Shown here: piece after piece, positions 49,471 to 62,281 of the stretch
How the letters are laid out: each line of letters begins with the position of its first letter
How positions within the stretch are numbered: position 1 is the stretch's first letter
Origin: Artocarpus heterophyllus
Taxonomy: Eukaryota > Streptophyta > Magnoliopsida > Rosales > Moraceae
Reading direction: 5' to 3'
NCBI GenBank assembly: GCA_025403435.1
Contig: CM046337.1
Span: 3,231,501-3,295,500, forward strand
Length of the DNA: 64,000 nt
The notes under the pieces: model-generated
What the model was told of the DNA's origin: nothing
What the model saw: the letters and a program-made list of their open reading frames with translations, nothing else
The model's database searches: none
Program-made: the position numbers and the translations under genes

Positions 49471-52400
49471 AAGAGCAAGATCGCTCAATTGGAGAGAAGG
49501 GCCGGGGATTTCGATCCAAAGTTGATCGATGGTTGGAAGGAGGGAGAGAAAGTTCCGTTCTTGTTCCCTTGCTTGGCTTTCGACTTGATTGCGAACGAGA
49601 CAGGGCAGATTGTGATCACGGATATTGTGTGCAATACCTTGAGGACGGTGATGCACACCACGCCTGATGATTTGGCGGCCGTGGTATACCTCTCGGCTAA
49701 CCGGATTGCGCCGGCACACGAGGGGCTGGAGCTCGGAATTGGGGACGCCTCGATTATCAAGGCGCTCGCGGAAGCTTGTGGGAGGACTGAAACGCAGGTT
49801 AAGAAGCAGTATAAGGTAATACCATTGTTGGAGTTTATGACAATGCCGTCTCTTTACGTGAAGTGTGTTAAATTTATGTTTGGTGGCTCAAAGTGTGTAC
49901 AAGCAACAGGAATACGTGAACTGAGGATAGAGAACTAACATGCCCGTTTACTTTGCATTGAGATTCACACTTGAGACTAACCATTGTTTAACTGATGCTC
50001 TGTTATCTATTTTCTTCAGCATATCTCCTCTTGGTTTAGACCTTTAGCTTCTAAGAAGCCCTTTTCAGCCCTTATCAGAAAAAGAAGAAAGCCTTCACCT
50101 GATCTTTTTTTATTTAATTGCACTATGTTCTTGAACTATGTTTTATACTTTTTAGTATTTATTTACCAAAAAAAAAAAATCTCCTTTTAGTACTTATCAG
50201 AAAAAAGAAGAAAGTCCTTTTTTTGTTTTTAAATTTAATTGTACTATGTTCTTTAACTATGTCTATGTTTCAAACATTTTAGTATTTGCTTACTGATATG
50301 AATGGAGTTATTCGAGTTGTGTTGCTATTTATTTATTTTGGTGTTTTTTTATCTAACAACACTTGCAATTTGAACTGGTAGGAATTGGGAGATTTAGGTC
50401 TTGTTGCAAAAGCAAGCTGCTTGTCCCAGACCATGATGCGCAAGCCTGATCCATTAACTGTTACCAAGGTTTTTGATACTTTTTGTCTTATTGCTAAGGT
50501 AACTTTCTATAACTTCTTTAGATCTAAATGGAACAGTTTTGGACATATGGTACCTTAAGCTTGACGCCTTCCTGTTTTACCATGAATGTTATTTATATTG
50601 GAACTTGGAAAGAAGCTGGAAGATTTACTGCATTTCCTGCTGTAGAAGCATTAGTGCTGGTGGAGTTACTTTTGTTCAGGCCATAATTTGAAACAACTGG
50701 CTACCTTTGACTTGAGTATTTAAGTTTTATGTTTTGGCAAGGATCTGAGAACTGCACAGCATTTCTGCATTTTAGAAATTCACACAATACCAATCCATTT
50801 CAAAAAGTTTAATTCCTTTCTCATGTATCATGTCATTACAACACAGTCGCTCTTCTTTGTTTGGATTTTGACTAATGAATTGCATGTTACTTCTGATTTT
50901 CTGCATTTTTCTTATCTTTACAATAAATATATTTTTCGTTAGTCAAACTATAATCCCTGAACTGTGATTTGCAGATTCTTGTTTTCTGTTAACCCAGTAT
51001 GCAGGACTTAATTGTGGGAGAAGAGAGAAAGTGAGAGAGAGAGACTTTGTAAATGAATCAAAGTTTTGGCAATGGTGATGAACTGATTTATGTACGATTA
51101 ACTTTCCCTCGCCTTGGAAATTCATAGGAATCTGGGAAGGATAGTCAAAAGAAGAAAAAGAATCATATCAAGGCACTTCTTGTTGCTGCTACTGATTGTG
51201 AATCTCAATATTTAATCCGTTTGCTTCAGGTTGCAATTTTTTTGTCTTTTCAGGATTTCTGTTTCTGACTGTAGCCAATTATAAGATCTTAATGAAGTTT
51301 TTCTGCAGGCAAAGTTTAGAATTAGATTGGCAGAACAGACTTTGTTGGCTGCATTAGGCCAAGCAGCTGTATATAGTGAAAAACATTCATAGCCTCCTCC
51401 AAAAATTCAGTCTCCTTTGGAAGAGGTAACATTATATCCTCTTGGTCAACTTATCTCCATTGTATTGAGTCTCATATTTGGTAATGCAAAGAGATTTAAA
51501 TATATTGGTGGATACCGGTTGTAGGCATTTAAACATATTTCATATGTTTCGATTATACGTAATGTGCCAGAATGTGATATTTGAGGTCTTTCTCTTTGTT
51601 AATATATCCGATCACCAACCATTTATTAAGTTCTTTATAATTGTATTTGTATCAGGCTGTAAAGATTGTAAAACAAGTGTACTCTGTACTGCCCGTTTAT
51701 GACAAAATAATACCAGCCCTTCTCAGTGTGATGTTGTGTGGAATCTTCCAAAAACGTCACTTTACTCCGGGTGTCCCTGTTGGACCTATGCTAGCAAAGC
51801 CAACAAAGGGAGTGTCTGAAATTGTACAAAAGTTTCAGGATACAGAATACACCTGTGAATACAAGTACGACGGAAAACGTGCCTCGGTGATACCATCAAG
51901 TAGAATTGGCATTTAATTATAGGAATATCCCATGCGCCTTAAGTTTCTTATCCATGCAGATACATTATTTGGAGGATGGTTCGGGTAAGATATATAGTCG
52001 CAATGCTGAGCGAAACACTGGAAAGTTTCCTGATGTTGTTGCAGCAGTTTCAAGGTAGATTCTGTAAAGGGATGGTTTGTTTATAGACACTAAACGAAAA
52101 CTTGATTGTCTGAAGGATTATCTCCCTGTGTGTATTCATATATAAAAGTCAGCTGCTTTAAAAGGCATTTTTTAGAGCTCTGTTTTCAGCTGCATTCATG
52201 TCATCTGTAACACTAAAGCCTAATTGATTACCTAAAATGAAAAACACGGGCAACTAATTTGGTCCCAGTGTTGTGTTGCTAATATTTGCTGTTAGCTTGC
52301 AGGTTAAAAAAATCATCTGTGGAATCCTTCGTCTTAGATTGTGAACTGGTTGCTTATGACTGAGAGAAGCAGAAAATTCTTCCCTTCCAGGTTAATTATT

Positions 52401-55400
52401 TCTGCAACTACTATTTAATTTTTAGAGCAACTGTGATACACGTTTGGCAAAAATGCTGATATTTCTTATATAATTTCAAACATAGTTCTTGTCAGGTCGT
52501 AAATAATTTATATTGGGTTTATACACATTTTTAGTAATTATAGTTTCTGGTTGTATTTTATCCCACAATGAGAAAAAATATGTGATTGCAAGTTCACAAG
52601 AAAATTGATAATCGTGCTCACTATCATTTTTCTAGATTCATTTAAAAAGAGTTCTAATAAAGAGGAATATAGTTTAGTCTGTAGCATTACACTTGTTTTT
52701 GTTAGATCTCCATCTGGATTAAACAAATCGGCAGTTGCTGTGTTCTTGAATTTAAGTAGAAAGGGATGCAGAAGAGAATCATGGAGAATAAAACATAAAA
52801 GCTTAGCAAGGATAGTATTTTTATATAAGTTATCTCTCTCTATCTCTCTCTCTCTTCCATCTATGTATATGTATATGTATATGTGCGTGTATATATAAAT
52901 ATATTGTGACCATAATATTTCTCCCATGATTTCAATGTTTTATATAATTAGTATTGTCCCTGCTCCCTTCCCATTGTATCTTCTCGTAATTATACAATTA
53001 GCTGCAATAGAGCTTTGCTTTTCTACTATTGTTTAGCCTTTTCTTTTATCCAGGGAGGTATTACAAATTCATTTCTATCATTTGGTTGGTAGTAGTCTTT
53101 GTTTCTTTTGCTCAAATAATTTGGTCAGTTGAGGTGAATATATCTCTTACAAATGATTTTGTGGCAGATACTCAGCACTAGAGGTCGCAAAAATGTGGTC
53201 ATGAGAGATATCAAGGTTGATGTTTGTATATATGGGTTTGATATGTTGTATCTGAATGGTCGGCCGCTCCTTCAGGAAGAGCTAAAAGTTCGTAGAGAGG
53301 TATGGATTTTTGTTGGGGGGTCCTTTTCTCTATCTGATGAATCTTGTTGCTGTACTCTACCTTTTGGTATCTGTAGTTATTGATTTCAACAGTTGTCGAA
53401 TGATAAATTCATCATCTTTTCATGCCGTTTCTGAACTTACCTTTAGCGAACTAGCAATGTTGCAACTTGCTTTGTTTGCATAGTGGTTTCTATAGTTGTT
53501 TTTCATTTCAATTAAATAAAGCCTGCCTAAAAAGATTGAAAGCCTTTGTTTTAAAAGCAAATTCCACTTGTTTACATTAGAAATCATTATGTATTCTTAA
53601 TTTTGTAAACATTTTCTTGTGCAGTGCCTCTATGAGTCATTTGAGGAAGAGGCTGGATTTTTTCAATTTGCCACGGCAATAACTTCAAATGATATCGAGG
53701 AACTACAAAAGTTTCTTGATGCTGCTGTTGATGTCAGGTATTCACATCCTGATTTTGATTTTTCTGGTTTTCATTGTTTTGAATATGATACACCAGTAGA
53801 CATCACCTTAAGTTATGTAAACACGTTGGGTGGTTGTTTTTAAACCACGTGACTAAATTGGTGTTATGAAGTTTTTCTCAATAGTGCAGAAATCACAGAT
53901 TTTCTGCATTAAGAGAGGCACTTGTCATAGACAATTTTAGCATTTATTTGTCACAGTCTATTTGCATTCGTTGTTTTTCTGTTTTTCAGAGCTTCATTTA
54001 TAGTAAACTTTTCACTCTTTTATGTAATAATCTCATCAATGGTTAATGGTTTGCAGTTGTGAGGGACTTATTATCAAAACGTTGAATAAAGATGCTACGT
54101 ATGAGCCATCCAAGCGATCTCGTAACCGGCTCAAATTGAAGAAGGATTATTTGGATGGGTCAGTCATACAACAGAAGTATTCCTTTACCTCCAAATCTTG
54201 TTTAAGCATTATGAAGCTGCATTTGCTTATTTTCTGTGATCTACAGCATAGGGGACTCGCTGGATTTGGTACCTATTGCTGCTTTCCATGGTCGTGGAAA
54301 ACGCACAGGTGACTATGCTTTGCATTTAAAGGCATTGGTATTCTTTGTTAATTTTGCATTTAAAAGAATAGATAAGTTTTGTGTTTATGTCTCTTTATAA
54401 TTTCGCTGTTGTAATCTGCGGTTTAATTCTGCAAGTTACTAATATAATACTTTGTCTAAAATACTAATATAATATTTTGTCCTCTTAGGTGTCTATGGTG
54501 CCTTTCTCCTAGCTTGTTATGACAACAATAATGAGGAGTTTCAGAGCATTTGTAAAATCGGTGAGTGGGAAGCACGTGTCTGCAACTTCTCAATTGCTGT
54601 CAAATGAGTTTACCCTTTAATGATAATTTTGCCTGAAATTAACGAAATGATGCATAGGCACTGGATTTTCCGAAGCAATGCTGGAAGAACATTCTGCTAG
54701 TCTTCGTTCTAAAGTGATTCCAAAGCCAAAGGTCTGACTTTTTTCTCATTCTTTCTGCCTTTGCCGCTAGAGATGTGTCTCTGCACGGCATTCACTAAGA
54801 TTTTACTACAAATACTAACATTCTTGTTAATTTCAGTCGTATTATCGCTATGCCGAGACCATTAGTCTGGATGTATGGTGTGAACCCACTGAGGTAACAG
54901 TTACATCTTTTTTTTTGTGCTTATATTCTTGCCTATCTCATGTGTGCTTTTGAAACCTGATTCTCTGATTCTCTATTGCTGCACTGTAAATGAAACTGTA
55001 CGGTCCAGTCTGCAGTTTAATATGGTTATCTTTCAGTTATGACCCGTTTAAAGACAATTGACATATACAATTTTCCTTATAGTACTGCAGATGGAATAGG
55101 CTGTGTTGAGAAATTCACTCATACAATCCAAATGAAACTGTACTTTCTCTTGTTGTTGAGAAATTTTTAGTGTTTTTAAACTTAGGAGACAAATAGAATT
55201 TGGAACCGTATTGATTTTGCTAAAATCAGTGGTTTTGCTATTTTCTAGGTTTGGGAGGTGAAAGCTGCAGACTTAACTATTAGCCCTGTTCATCGTGCTG
55301 CAACTGGCATCATAGATCCTGATAAGGTTTACAAGCCTCTCTGTTTCGCAGTGCATGTTCTGATTTTTTTTGTTCTTTTTCTTTTTGGCCTTGTATCAAC

Positions 55401-55581
55401 GTTTGTGGAATGCAAACTTTTTGGTTTTTTTATTTTCCCTTCTAATTTCTTTTATATACTTCTAATAAGGGCATCTCACTTCGGTTCCCGCGCCTTGTTG
55501 GTGTCCGAGAGGACAAGACTCCAGAGCAAGCTTCATCATCTGAGCAGGTGAAAAGCGCAACTTATCTTAGATGCTCTTATG

Positions 55582-56281
55582 CAGGGATGAGCGACCAAAC
55601 CAAACCTCTTGTTTTGAATAGACCACAAACCAAACCAAGTTGGTTTGGAGATTTTCAGACCAAATCAAACCATTCAAGTAATCAAATCCAAGCCAAACCA
55701 CACCGATTGTAATTGGTTTGGTTTGGTTTTTTTAATCGGTTTGAACTAATATTTATACTTTTTTTCTTAACTATAATTAGAACCAACATTTGGTATGATA
55801 AATTTCTATTTCTCCATTATAAATATTAATCATGCAAGAATACAGTATTCAATTTATAATATAAATAAAACATCCAAAGCTCAAAATTAAACAAAACTGA
55901 AGCATTAAAATCCATAAGTCATAAAATGCTACATTTATAAGAAGAAATCATTAGCTATGGTTATGATTTATGAATCTTGTGATTATTTATTTATTTTTAG
56001 AATAATTATTATTAAATTTTGAAGCGTATTTATTTTTTTAGAAAATATATAATAAAATATTTAATTATCTTTTACAAATATATAGTATACATTATTTTTT
56101 TAAATAATACTACATATAAATTGGTTTTGTTTGGTTTCTCAGGGTCGAAACCACACACCAAACCAATTTAATTGGTTTCTTAAAATCTAAAGCCAAACCA
56201 AACTGATTTTTGATTGGTTTGATTTGGTTTGGTTTGGTTTGATCGGTTTGAGTAGTTTGATCAGTTTAGTGCGCACCCCTA
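55582..56281. mobile_element. hAT-type MITE in the last ligase intron
   Basis: A 700-bp insertion flanked by an 8-bp target duplication with one mismatch: ctcttatg (55574-55581) and ctcatatg (56282-56289). The ends cagggatgagcgac and gtgcgcacccct are imperfect inverted repeats. The subterminal zones are built of accaaaccaa/ttggtttggttt words in opposite orientations. There is no coding sequence. It lies in intron 16 and is not needed to explain the pseudogene. Confidence 0.8.
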
Positions 56282-57172
56282 CTCATATGATTGGATTGTT
56301 GTATATACTTTCTCATACTCAAAACTATCGTCCCTTTTGATATAGCTTTAAAACAGAAACCATCCTCTTGTTTTAGATGATACACCGGCCTCTCATGATT
56401 TTACTATACATTTCCTGCTAATGTCATTTCCATCTCCGGTCCTTCATATTCTATGGTGGGAAAATAGTTACTTTACACACACGGGGAAAAAGATTGCAAA
56501 AGTGAAATTTCTATTCAGTCAATATTCCAAGAAGATTTCTATTTGATTGTGAATCCAGCTTAGTTGCTTACAATATTAGAAGATTTTCTAAAATCTCCTC
56601 AGAGAAAACTTACAGTAAGCATGGCTCGTTATTTTGATTGGGCTTGATGTGAGAGTTATTGCAGCTTACTCTTCCATTAATTATTAAGAAAGGAAGTGTC
56701 AAAGTTACTAGATGAAAGTTAAAAAGAAGATCTCAACGTTGTGTTCATACTTCATTGTTGGTTTTAACTTTTATGCGTTTATATCTTTTATTACAATAAT
56801 ATAATCATTCTTCTATACTTTTATCTGAATTATAGGTAGCAGATATGTACACTGCTCAAAGTCACAATCATTTAAATAATCAAGATGATGATGAAGAGGA
56901 TTGAGTGACAAAGTTTGCTTCTTTTACTATAATCTGGAGATTTTTCTGCGTGTAAAAACCGGAGGTGAAAATGTTGTTACAGTCAACATGAATGAAGACT
57001 GCATCATTTTAGTTGGACGTGCTAGGCTGTAAATTTGTAACAGATGTAGAAACTGTATAAGTTTCAGACAATGAAAATTGCTTATTCGTCAGAGAAATGT
57101 AAAAAGGACCCGGGAAAAAAAAATGAAGTTCCTTGGACTTACACTAGTCTAATTTTTGTTCTATGGAATTAT

Positions 57173-57340
57173 GAAAAATTCCCTCCTGCGTCATTTGGAA
57201 GGAAAAAAAAAAAAAAGTACCTGTATTGGGTGAAGATGGTTGTTGTTGTTGTTGTTCTCTGAAAAATTCCCTCGTGCATCTGTTGAAAGAAAAAAAAAAA
57301 AAAGTTACTGTATTGGGTCAAGATGGTTGTTGTTTATTTT
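57173..57340. repeat. Tandem duplication, period 88 bp
   Basis: Both copies (from 57173 and 57261) read gaaaaattccctc, then a run of A, then actgtattgggt or cctgtattgggt, then caagatggttgttgt or gaagatggttgttgt. The A runs and ttg repeats differ in length. Confidence 0.8.
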
Positions 57341-57424
57341 TTTACTCGTTTTGGGTACACGTGCCTGTGTGTGTGTCTATGTTTTGTTGGGAAGGCAGAC
57401 AAGATATTGACAGTGTGGAACATA

Positions 57425-57560
57425 ATTGAGACTACAAGTTAGAATTAAAATAATATAACATGTAAGAACTTTACATTGTAATAACTTTTTATTTTATATT
57501 ATATCATGTAAGAGCTTCATAATATAGAAGTTAAAATTAGATTGCCAAACGATATCATGT
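57425..57560. repeat. MITE-like unit of the dispersed family
   Basis: The core words taacatgtaagaactttaca and tatcatgtaagagcttcata lie about 55 bp apart, the same doublet as in the other copies. Confidence 0.5.
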
Positions 57561-58953
57561 GTTTGTGTAGACATTATACAGAAAAATTCTGGTATAAACA
57601 TGGAACTCTTTAATGTGATAGGAATCTGCATCCACAGCACTTTGACTTTACTAACAGAACGGCATTGTATTATAGAACAGTTTAGGACATTTTGGAATAT
57701 TGTTTACTCTTTTTTTTGGTAGGACAGAATATTGTTTATTTAATACTTGTTTGATTGGTGGAATCCTCCTGAACCTTGCACACCACGTCACGGGTGACTG
57801 TTTTCTGAGATCCGTTAGATCATTTTTAGATTTTATTTTGATTAATTTACGAGTCACGTTTCGTGTACTGAAGTTTCTCCTTGCTAGTATTTTACAAAGA
57901 AATGGAACAATTGATTTTTCCTCTCTTTTTTTTTTTTTCACTAAAACACATTGAATGGTTGAACGTTTCATCAATTTGGTTCGAGTGACGAGAGCAAGAC
58001 GTGTAAGAGGCGATAAATAGAGAATTAGCACTCCTATGGCATGCAACCAAATTTAGAGTCTCTTTCAATTGCTTTCACTTCAAAAAACAGAGTTCAAAAC
58101 ACTTCTCTAAAAATCATAGTTTTTGCTCGTATTCTTTTACTGCATAAAAGCAAATGCATACGCAATGCAAACGAAGCCCCTCAATTGATCTATTAAAAGG
58201 AGAAGGTTCCTCGTTCAAATACTTAAGATCTCATATTCCTCCTCTTAATTTCAAAAATGAGTTAAAAAAACAGTTAACCAATTAATTTGTTTAGTTACCG
58301 CTCTAATTACTGAGTAAAATTTTTGCCCTTGGGATACAAAAGTTGGAGAAGGCCATCCCTGTTACAATGTTGTAATGCTCAAGGAAATTCGATCACTGTC
58401 TTAATTAATCGTCCATAATTTCCTTGGAATGATATAATGCAAGTTTAGTAATGGATATCAGTTTGTTTTGAGACACAAGTTTATCCTTTTTTATTTTTTT
58501 TTTCCTTTTTCTTCTAATACGTCAGCTTTGAAACCGCACTGAATAGGGAGAATACAAAAATTCAAGCCTGCATAGTATTAGTTTGGTTCTTGGTCATGCT
58601 ACGGAGAGCATTTTGCTCATCTGTAAGCTTACTGTCTAATTGTTGCACTTTCAACTAAAAAAATCATGTCAAACTTTGTATTTGCTGTTTTGAAACTAAT
58701 TAACGCCAACTTGCCTTGCAAACTGGCAAATTTGGATTTGGGTCCATCGTTTTTCATGTCATGGAACTCGGCCTAATTAGATGAATTATTCCCGTGACAT
58801 GTGATTGGTAATCCACACTTGAATTTTAAAGTTCGGTGAAAAAGTCTATGGCCCCAACAAAGGGCTTAGGGAGATACAGAGCTGCTGAAAGGACTTTTCC
58901 CCGTGTATTAGAGGTCATCTTTTAATCCATTGAACCATTATTTTCGGCCTAAT

Positions 58954-58955
58954 AT

Positions 58956-58990
<35 letters not shown>
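58954..58990. repeat. Compound (AT)n(GT)n microsatellite
   Basis: An uninterrupted AT run passes directly into gtgtgtgtgtgtgtg. Confidence 0.9.
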
Positions 58991-58991
<1 letters not shown>

Positions 58992-61482
58992 AGTTGAATG
59001 AGTATGATTGTAATAGGCACTGTCATCGTTAACTTTATTGAATAATTGATAAAAATTAAATTCTTATTATGTTACATCATTAATTATTATCGTTAAAACA
59101 TACCTTTACTAAAAATTGTAATAATTGAAAACGTAAGTGTCGAAAACAAACTCATATATAAATAAATAAATAAAAATATATATATATATATATATATTTT
59201 AATTCGCTCCCTTAAGCACTTCCGTGTGGACCCAGTAAGTCACCAAACATTGGCTTTGGGCTCCTCCAAATATTCTGTCTTGCTTTGTATTTCATATTGA
59301 TCTATTAAACAGGTTGAGTTAGTTTGAGTTCTTGGTTTGCTGTCAAGTCAATCATAGAATTATATGTAAAAAAAAAAGTGCTTTTGTGTTCATATTTTCC
59401 CCTTTTTATTTGTGGTTCCTCCTTGTATTTTTCTTTTGAAAATTTACAGGGGACAGGAGAGTTTTGCAGCTCAATCTGTCAACTTATTAGAACGTGATAA
59501 GCTTAAACTATGGGCCCATGCTTGCAGTTTCTGTAAAGTCTGGGCATGCCATAGCTCTTTTTTTTCCCCCTAAAAAAAGGGAAAAAACGCGTAATAAAAA
59601 AAAAGTAGAGGATTATTTAGGCACAACAACTCTTATCGATGTGCCTTTTTCTATCTTAAAAAAACCGCGTGACTCTAGAATTTTTTTCCCCTCTTAAAAG
59701 GGTTGGATTTATTAAGGAAAATTGACTTTTCCATGAAGTGATCTTTAGTGGAGCTCATTTATAATGCTCATTTTCAGTAAATTATCTTTATTTTTCTTTT
59801 CTGTCCGTAAATATGGATATATTGTCCAACAATGTCAAATTTTCGCGTTCTTTTTTTCTCTTTAATTTTGGTAGATTGTTTTTTCCCCTTTTCACCTCTC
59901 TCAAGCTCTCCTATGACCTTCATGCTCTGGTTTACTTTGTGAACTTGTACTTTTAAGGTAAAAACAATCCAAAGACATCATGAACGGCGCTTGTCACCAT
60001 GATTTTTTCTCTTTAAGTCACATGGTGTCATACAATAATTTAAAGGAAATGTTTGATGGGGTATGGAGGAGAGGAAAAAAAAAAAGGAATCCTACTAGTT
60101 TGTATTGTTGAAATGTTATAATTTTTATCAAACTCGATGATTCAAGAAAAATGTTAAGAATACCAATTCTAATATCAATATATGTACTAATGACGTGTCA
60201 TGTTTTTACTGGTAGATGTTGAAAAAATTACCACATTATTATGTTGTATATATCAATGAATCAATAACAATTTAAGAGTTAGCATAAAAATTAGGATCAA
60301 AATTGTTGTCTATAACATTTACTGATATTTCAATATTGCTTGATTCTGATGCAATTTCTATGTTATTTAACACTCAGAACCTCCAATGACAAACATAAGT
60401 GCTTGTAGGAGATTTAAAAGGTAGGGAGATTATCCACTAGGCACTAAACAAGGACATGGATGTAGATTACATGGGGCAGCATCATACCTGAGAAAATAAA
60501 TCATGGGCTTGAACACTCTGTCCGCTAGAGTAATGCAACTCTAATATTGGAGGCTAAATTTGGAACATGCAGTGGAAGGTTAAGATATTATACAGCTACT
60601 AACATTAAAAATTCTGGCTATATTTTTATTTATTTTTAAATTAAAATTCCTCAATAGTATTAGTCTACTTACTCGATTTTGTGATTATAACTTTAAAATT
60701 TTTTTACTCGATTTTGTGATTATAATTTTAATTTGTTTTCCTTTTTAGCATTATGTAATAAAAAATTTCAATTTCTATCATAATCATATTGCATTTCAAG
60801 AATCTATATATATTTTTATTTTAAAATAAATTTTATAAATCTTTATGTATATTATTCGTATAATTGTATTTTTAGTACAATCACTCAACTTAAAAAAGGG
60901 TTTTTTCTTAATTGGCATAAATTAAAAATAAATTAAAAATTAGGGTTATATATGAACATAGGTACATTACTGAACCACCACATTCAACTTTTGTGTCGTT
61001 TTTTCGCTTGTATCTTCTTGTTTAATCTTTAACAGGATGTACTACTATCTGTTGAATGTTGATTGATTTTCGCGGAGAATGGAAGAGGATACTTCAACTT
61101 GAGCAAAGCAAATCAACCATATTTCACATCCGAGAAACAATAGTTTTGGCATTGGATTTGTGAGGACAAAAAGTTAAAACTCGAATTCGCCTACGTTCTG
61201 AAGTTAGCGTATGAAATGTGGAAAAGGAAAAGACTCACAATTTAGGAGGCATTTGTTGGCTTCTTTAGTTCTTTTGCATGTGTGAAGCTTTTAGTTACAA
61301 AAACTTGGCCAACTCTGGGCAAATGCTTTTCCTCTACTGAAATGCCATTGGCAAGTTGGATACCTTTGCATTATTTGCACCACTTTAGAGTGATAAAGAT
61401 TTGAAGCTCAAACAAAGCATAAACAAGTTGAGTGGGGGCAGATGAATATAAAAGAGGCTTTAATGAATTCAGTATATGTATG

Positions 61483-61513
<31 letters not shown>

Positions 61514-62281
61514 AAAATAGACAAATTGGAGGGAAGAAAAATAACTTTGAGGAAGAAAAAAATCATAAGATTAGACTTAAATAGTCATATATAATTTCCC
61601 TCACAAAACAGACCCAGAAAAATATAGATAATCATACATCACACCAGTAAGTAGATCCTGATTCTGATTTGTGGGATCCACTAAACCACAAGCAGAGGTC
61701 TCTTAAACAAAAACCTTCTGGTTGTTGGCCACACCCATCTTCCAAACCCCAACAACTCCACACTAATTTCTTAGATGTTTTGAAGTGATCAGTCTCCCTC
61801 TGTCACTTTCTTTTAACATTACATTACACAAAACACACTCACTCACACACAATCTTAGTAAACTAGTAGTAAAAAAGTTACAATTTTTTTACAGCCCACA
61901 ACAATGTTGGGAAAACAAAAAAAAAAAAAAAAAGGGACCCCCTTTCACATCGTGGAGCAAAAAAAACTCAAAATGTGAAGGAACAAAGAAAAGGGACAAA
62001 GTCCCCCACACAACAACCTCTTGCAGAAAAAAGGCCTAAAACAAGCTTTCTTTTTACTCCTCTCACTGAGTTAATTTTTGGTATTGGCTCTTTTGTTTCA
62101 CTACTAGGACAAGCCACTGTACAAAATGCATGCTAGATCAGTCAAAAAAAACAAAAATCCCAAATCGCAAATTTCATCATCCTCAGTACTCACTAACCTC
62201 TTTAGTTATATTAAAATTAAAATTATGATTATATCCCCATAGAATTAAACAAATTAAAAAAGGGGATGATAATAGCACAAG

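Larger units (their letters stand above)
49200..56904 (+). pseudogene. LIG1: DNA ligase 1 (LIG1) unprocessed pseudogene
   Basis: LIG1 is the ATP-dependent ligase that joins Okazaki fragments and repair nicks. Seventeen exons are recognisable: 49200-49815, 50382-50498, 51128-51230, 51309-51425, 51656-51886, 51960-52054, 52303-52390, 53168-53299, 53625-53737, 54057-54158, 54247-54308, 54489-54560, 54658-54731, 54837-54893, 55249-55326, 55470-55547 and 56836-56904. All keep GT-AG borders. Lesions: a frameshift and missing linker in exon 1 between SGARAAA and STQERTGQLKSK; TAG at 51390-51392 (Lys expected); a compensated +2/-2 shift in exon 5; TGA at 52361-52363 (Arg expected after VAYD). The adenylation motif KYDGER reads KYDGKR (51863-51880), and the Trp before LKLKKDY is Arg. 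The catalytic Lys itself remains. Intact exon borders exclude a retrocopy. A transcript is possible, a working ligase is not. Confidence 0.92.
56905..62281. other. Intergenic DNA between the ligase pseudogene and the DUF1635 gene
   Basis: No gene could be supported. It holds the ligase 3' flank, an 88-bp tandem duplication (57173-57340), one dispersed MITE-like unit (about 57425-57560), three (AT)n runs (about 58954-58990 with a (GT)n tail, 59175-59197, 61482-61506) and many homopolymer A/T runs. Confidence 0.5.

Noticed and set aside
49239..49760. Antisense and alternate frames across ligase exon 1
   Set aside because: All are shadows. The homology to LIG1 lies on the plus strand, in one frame before and another after the frameshift.
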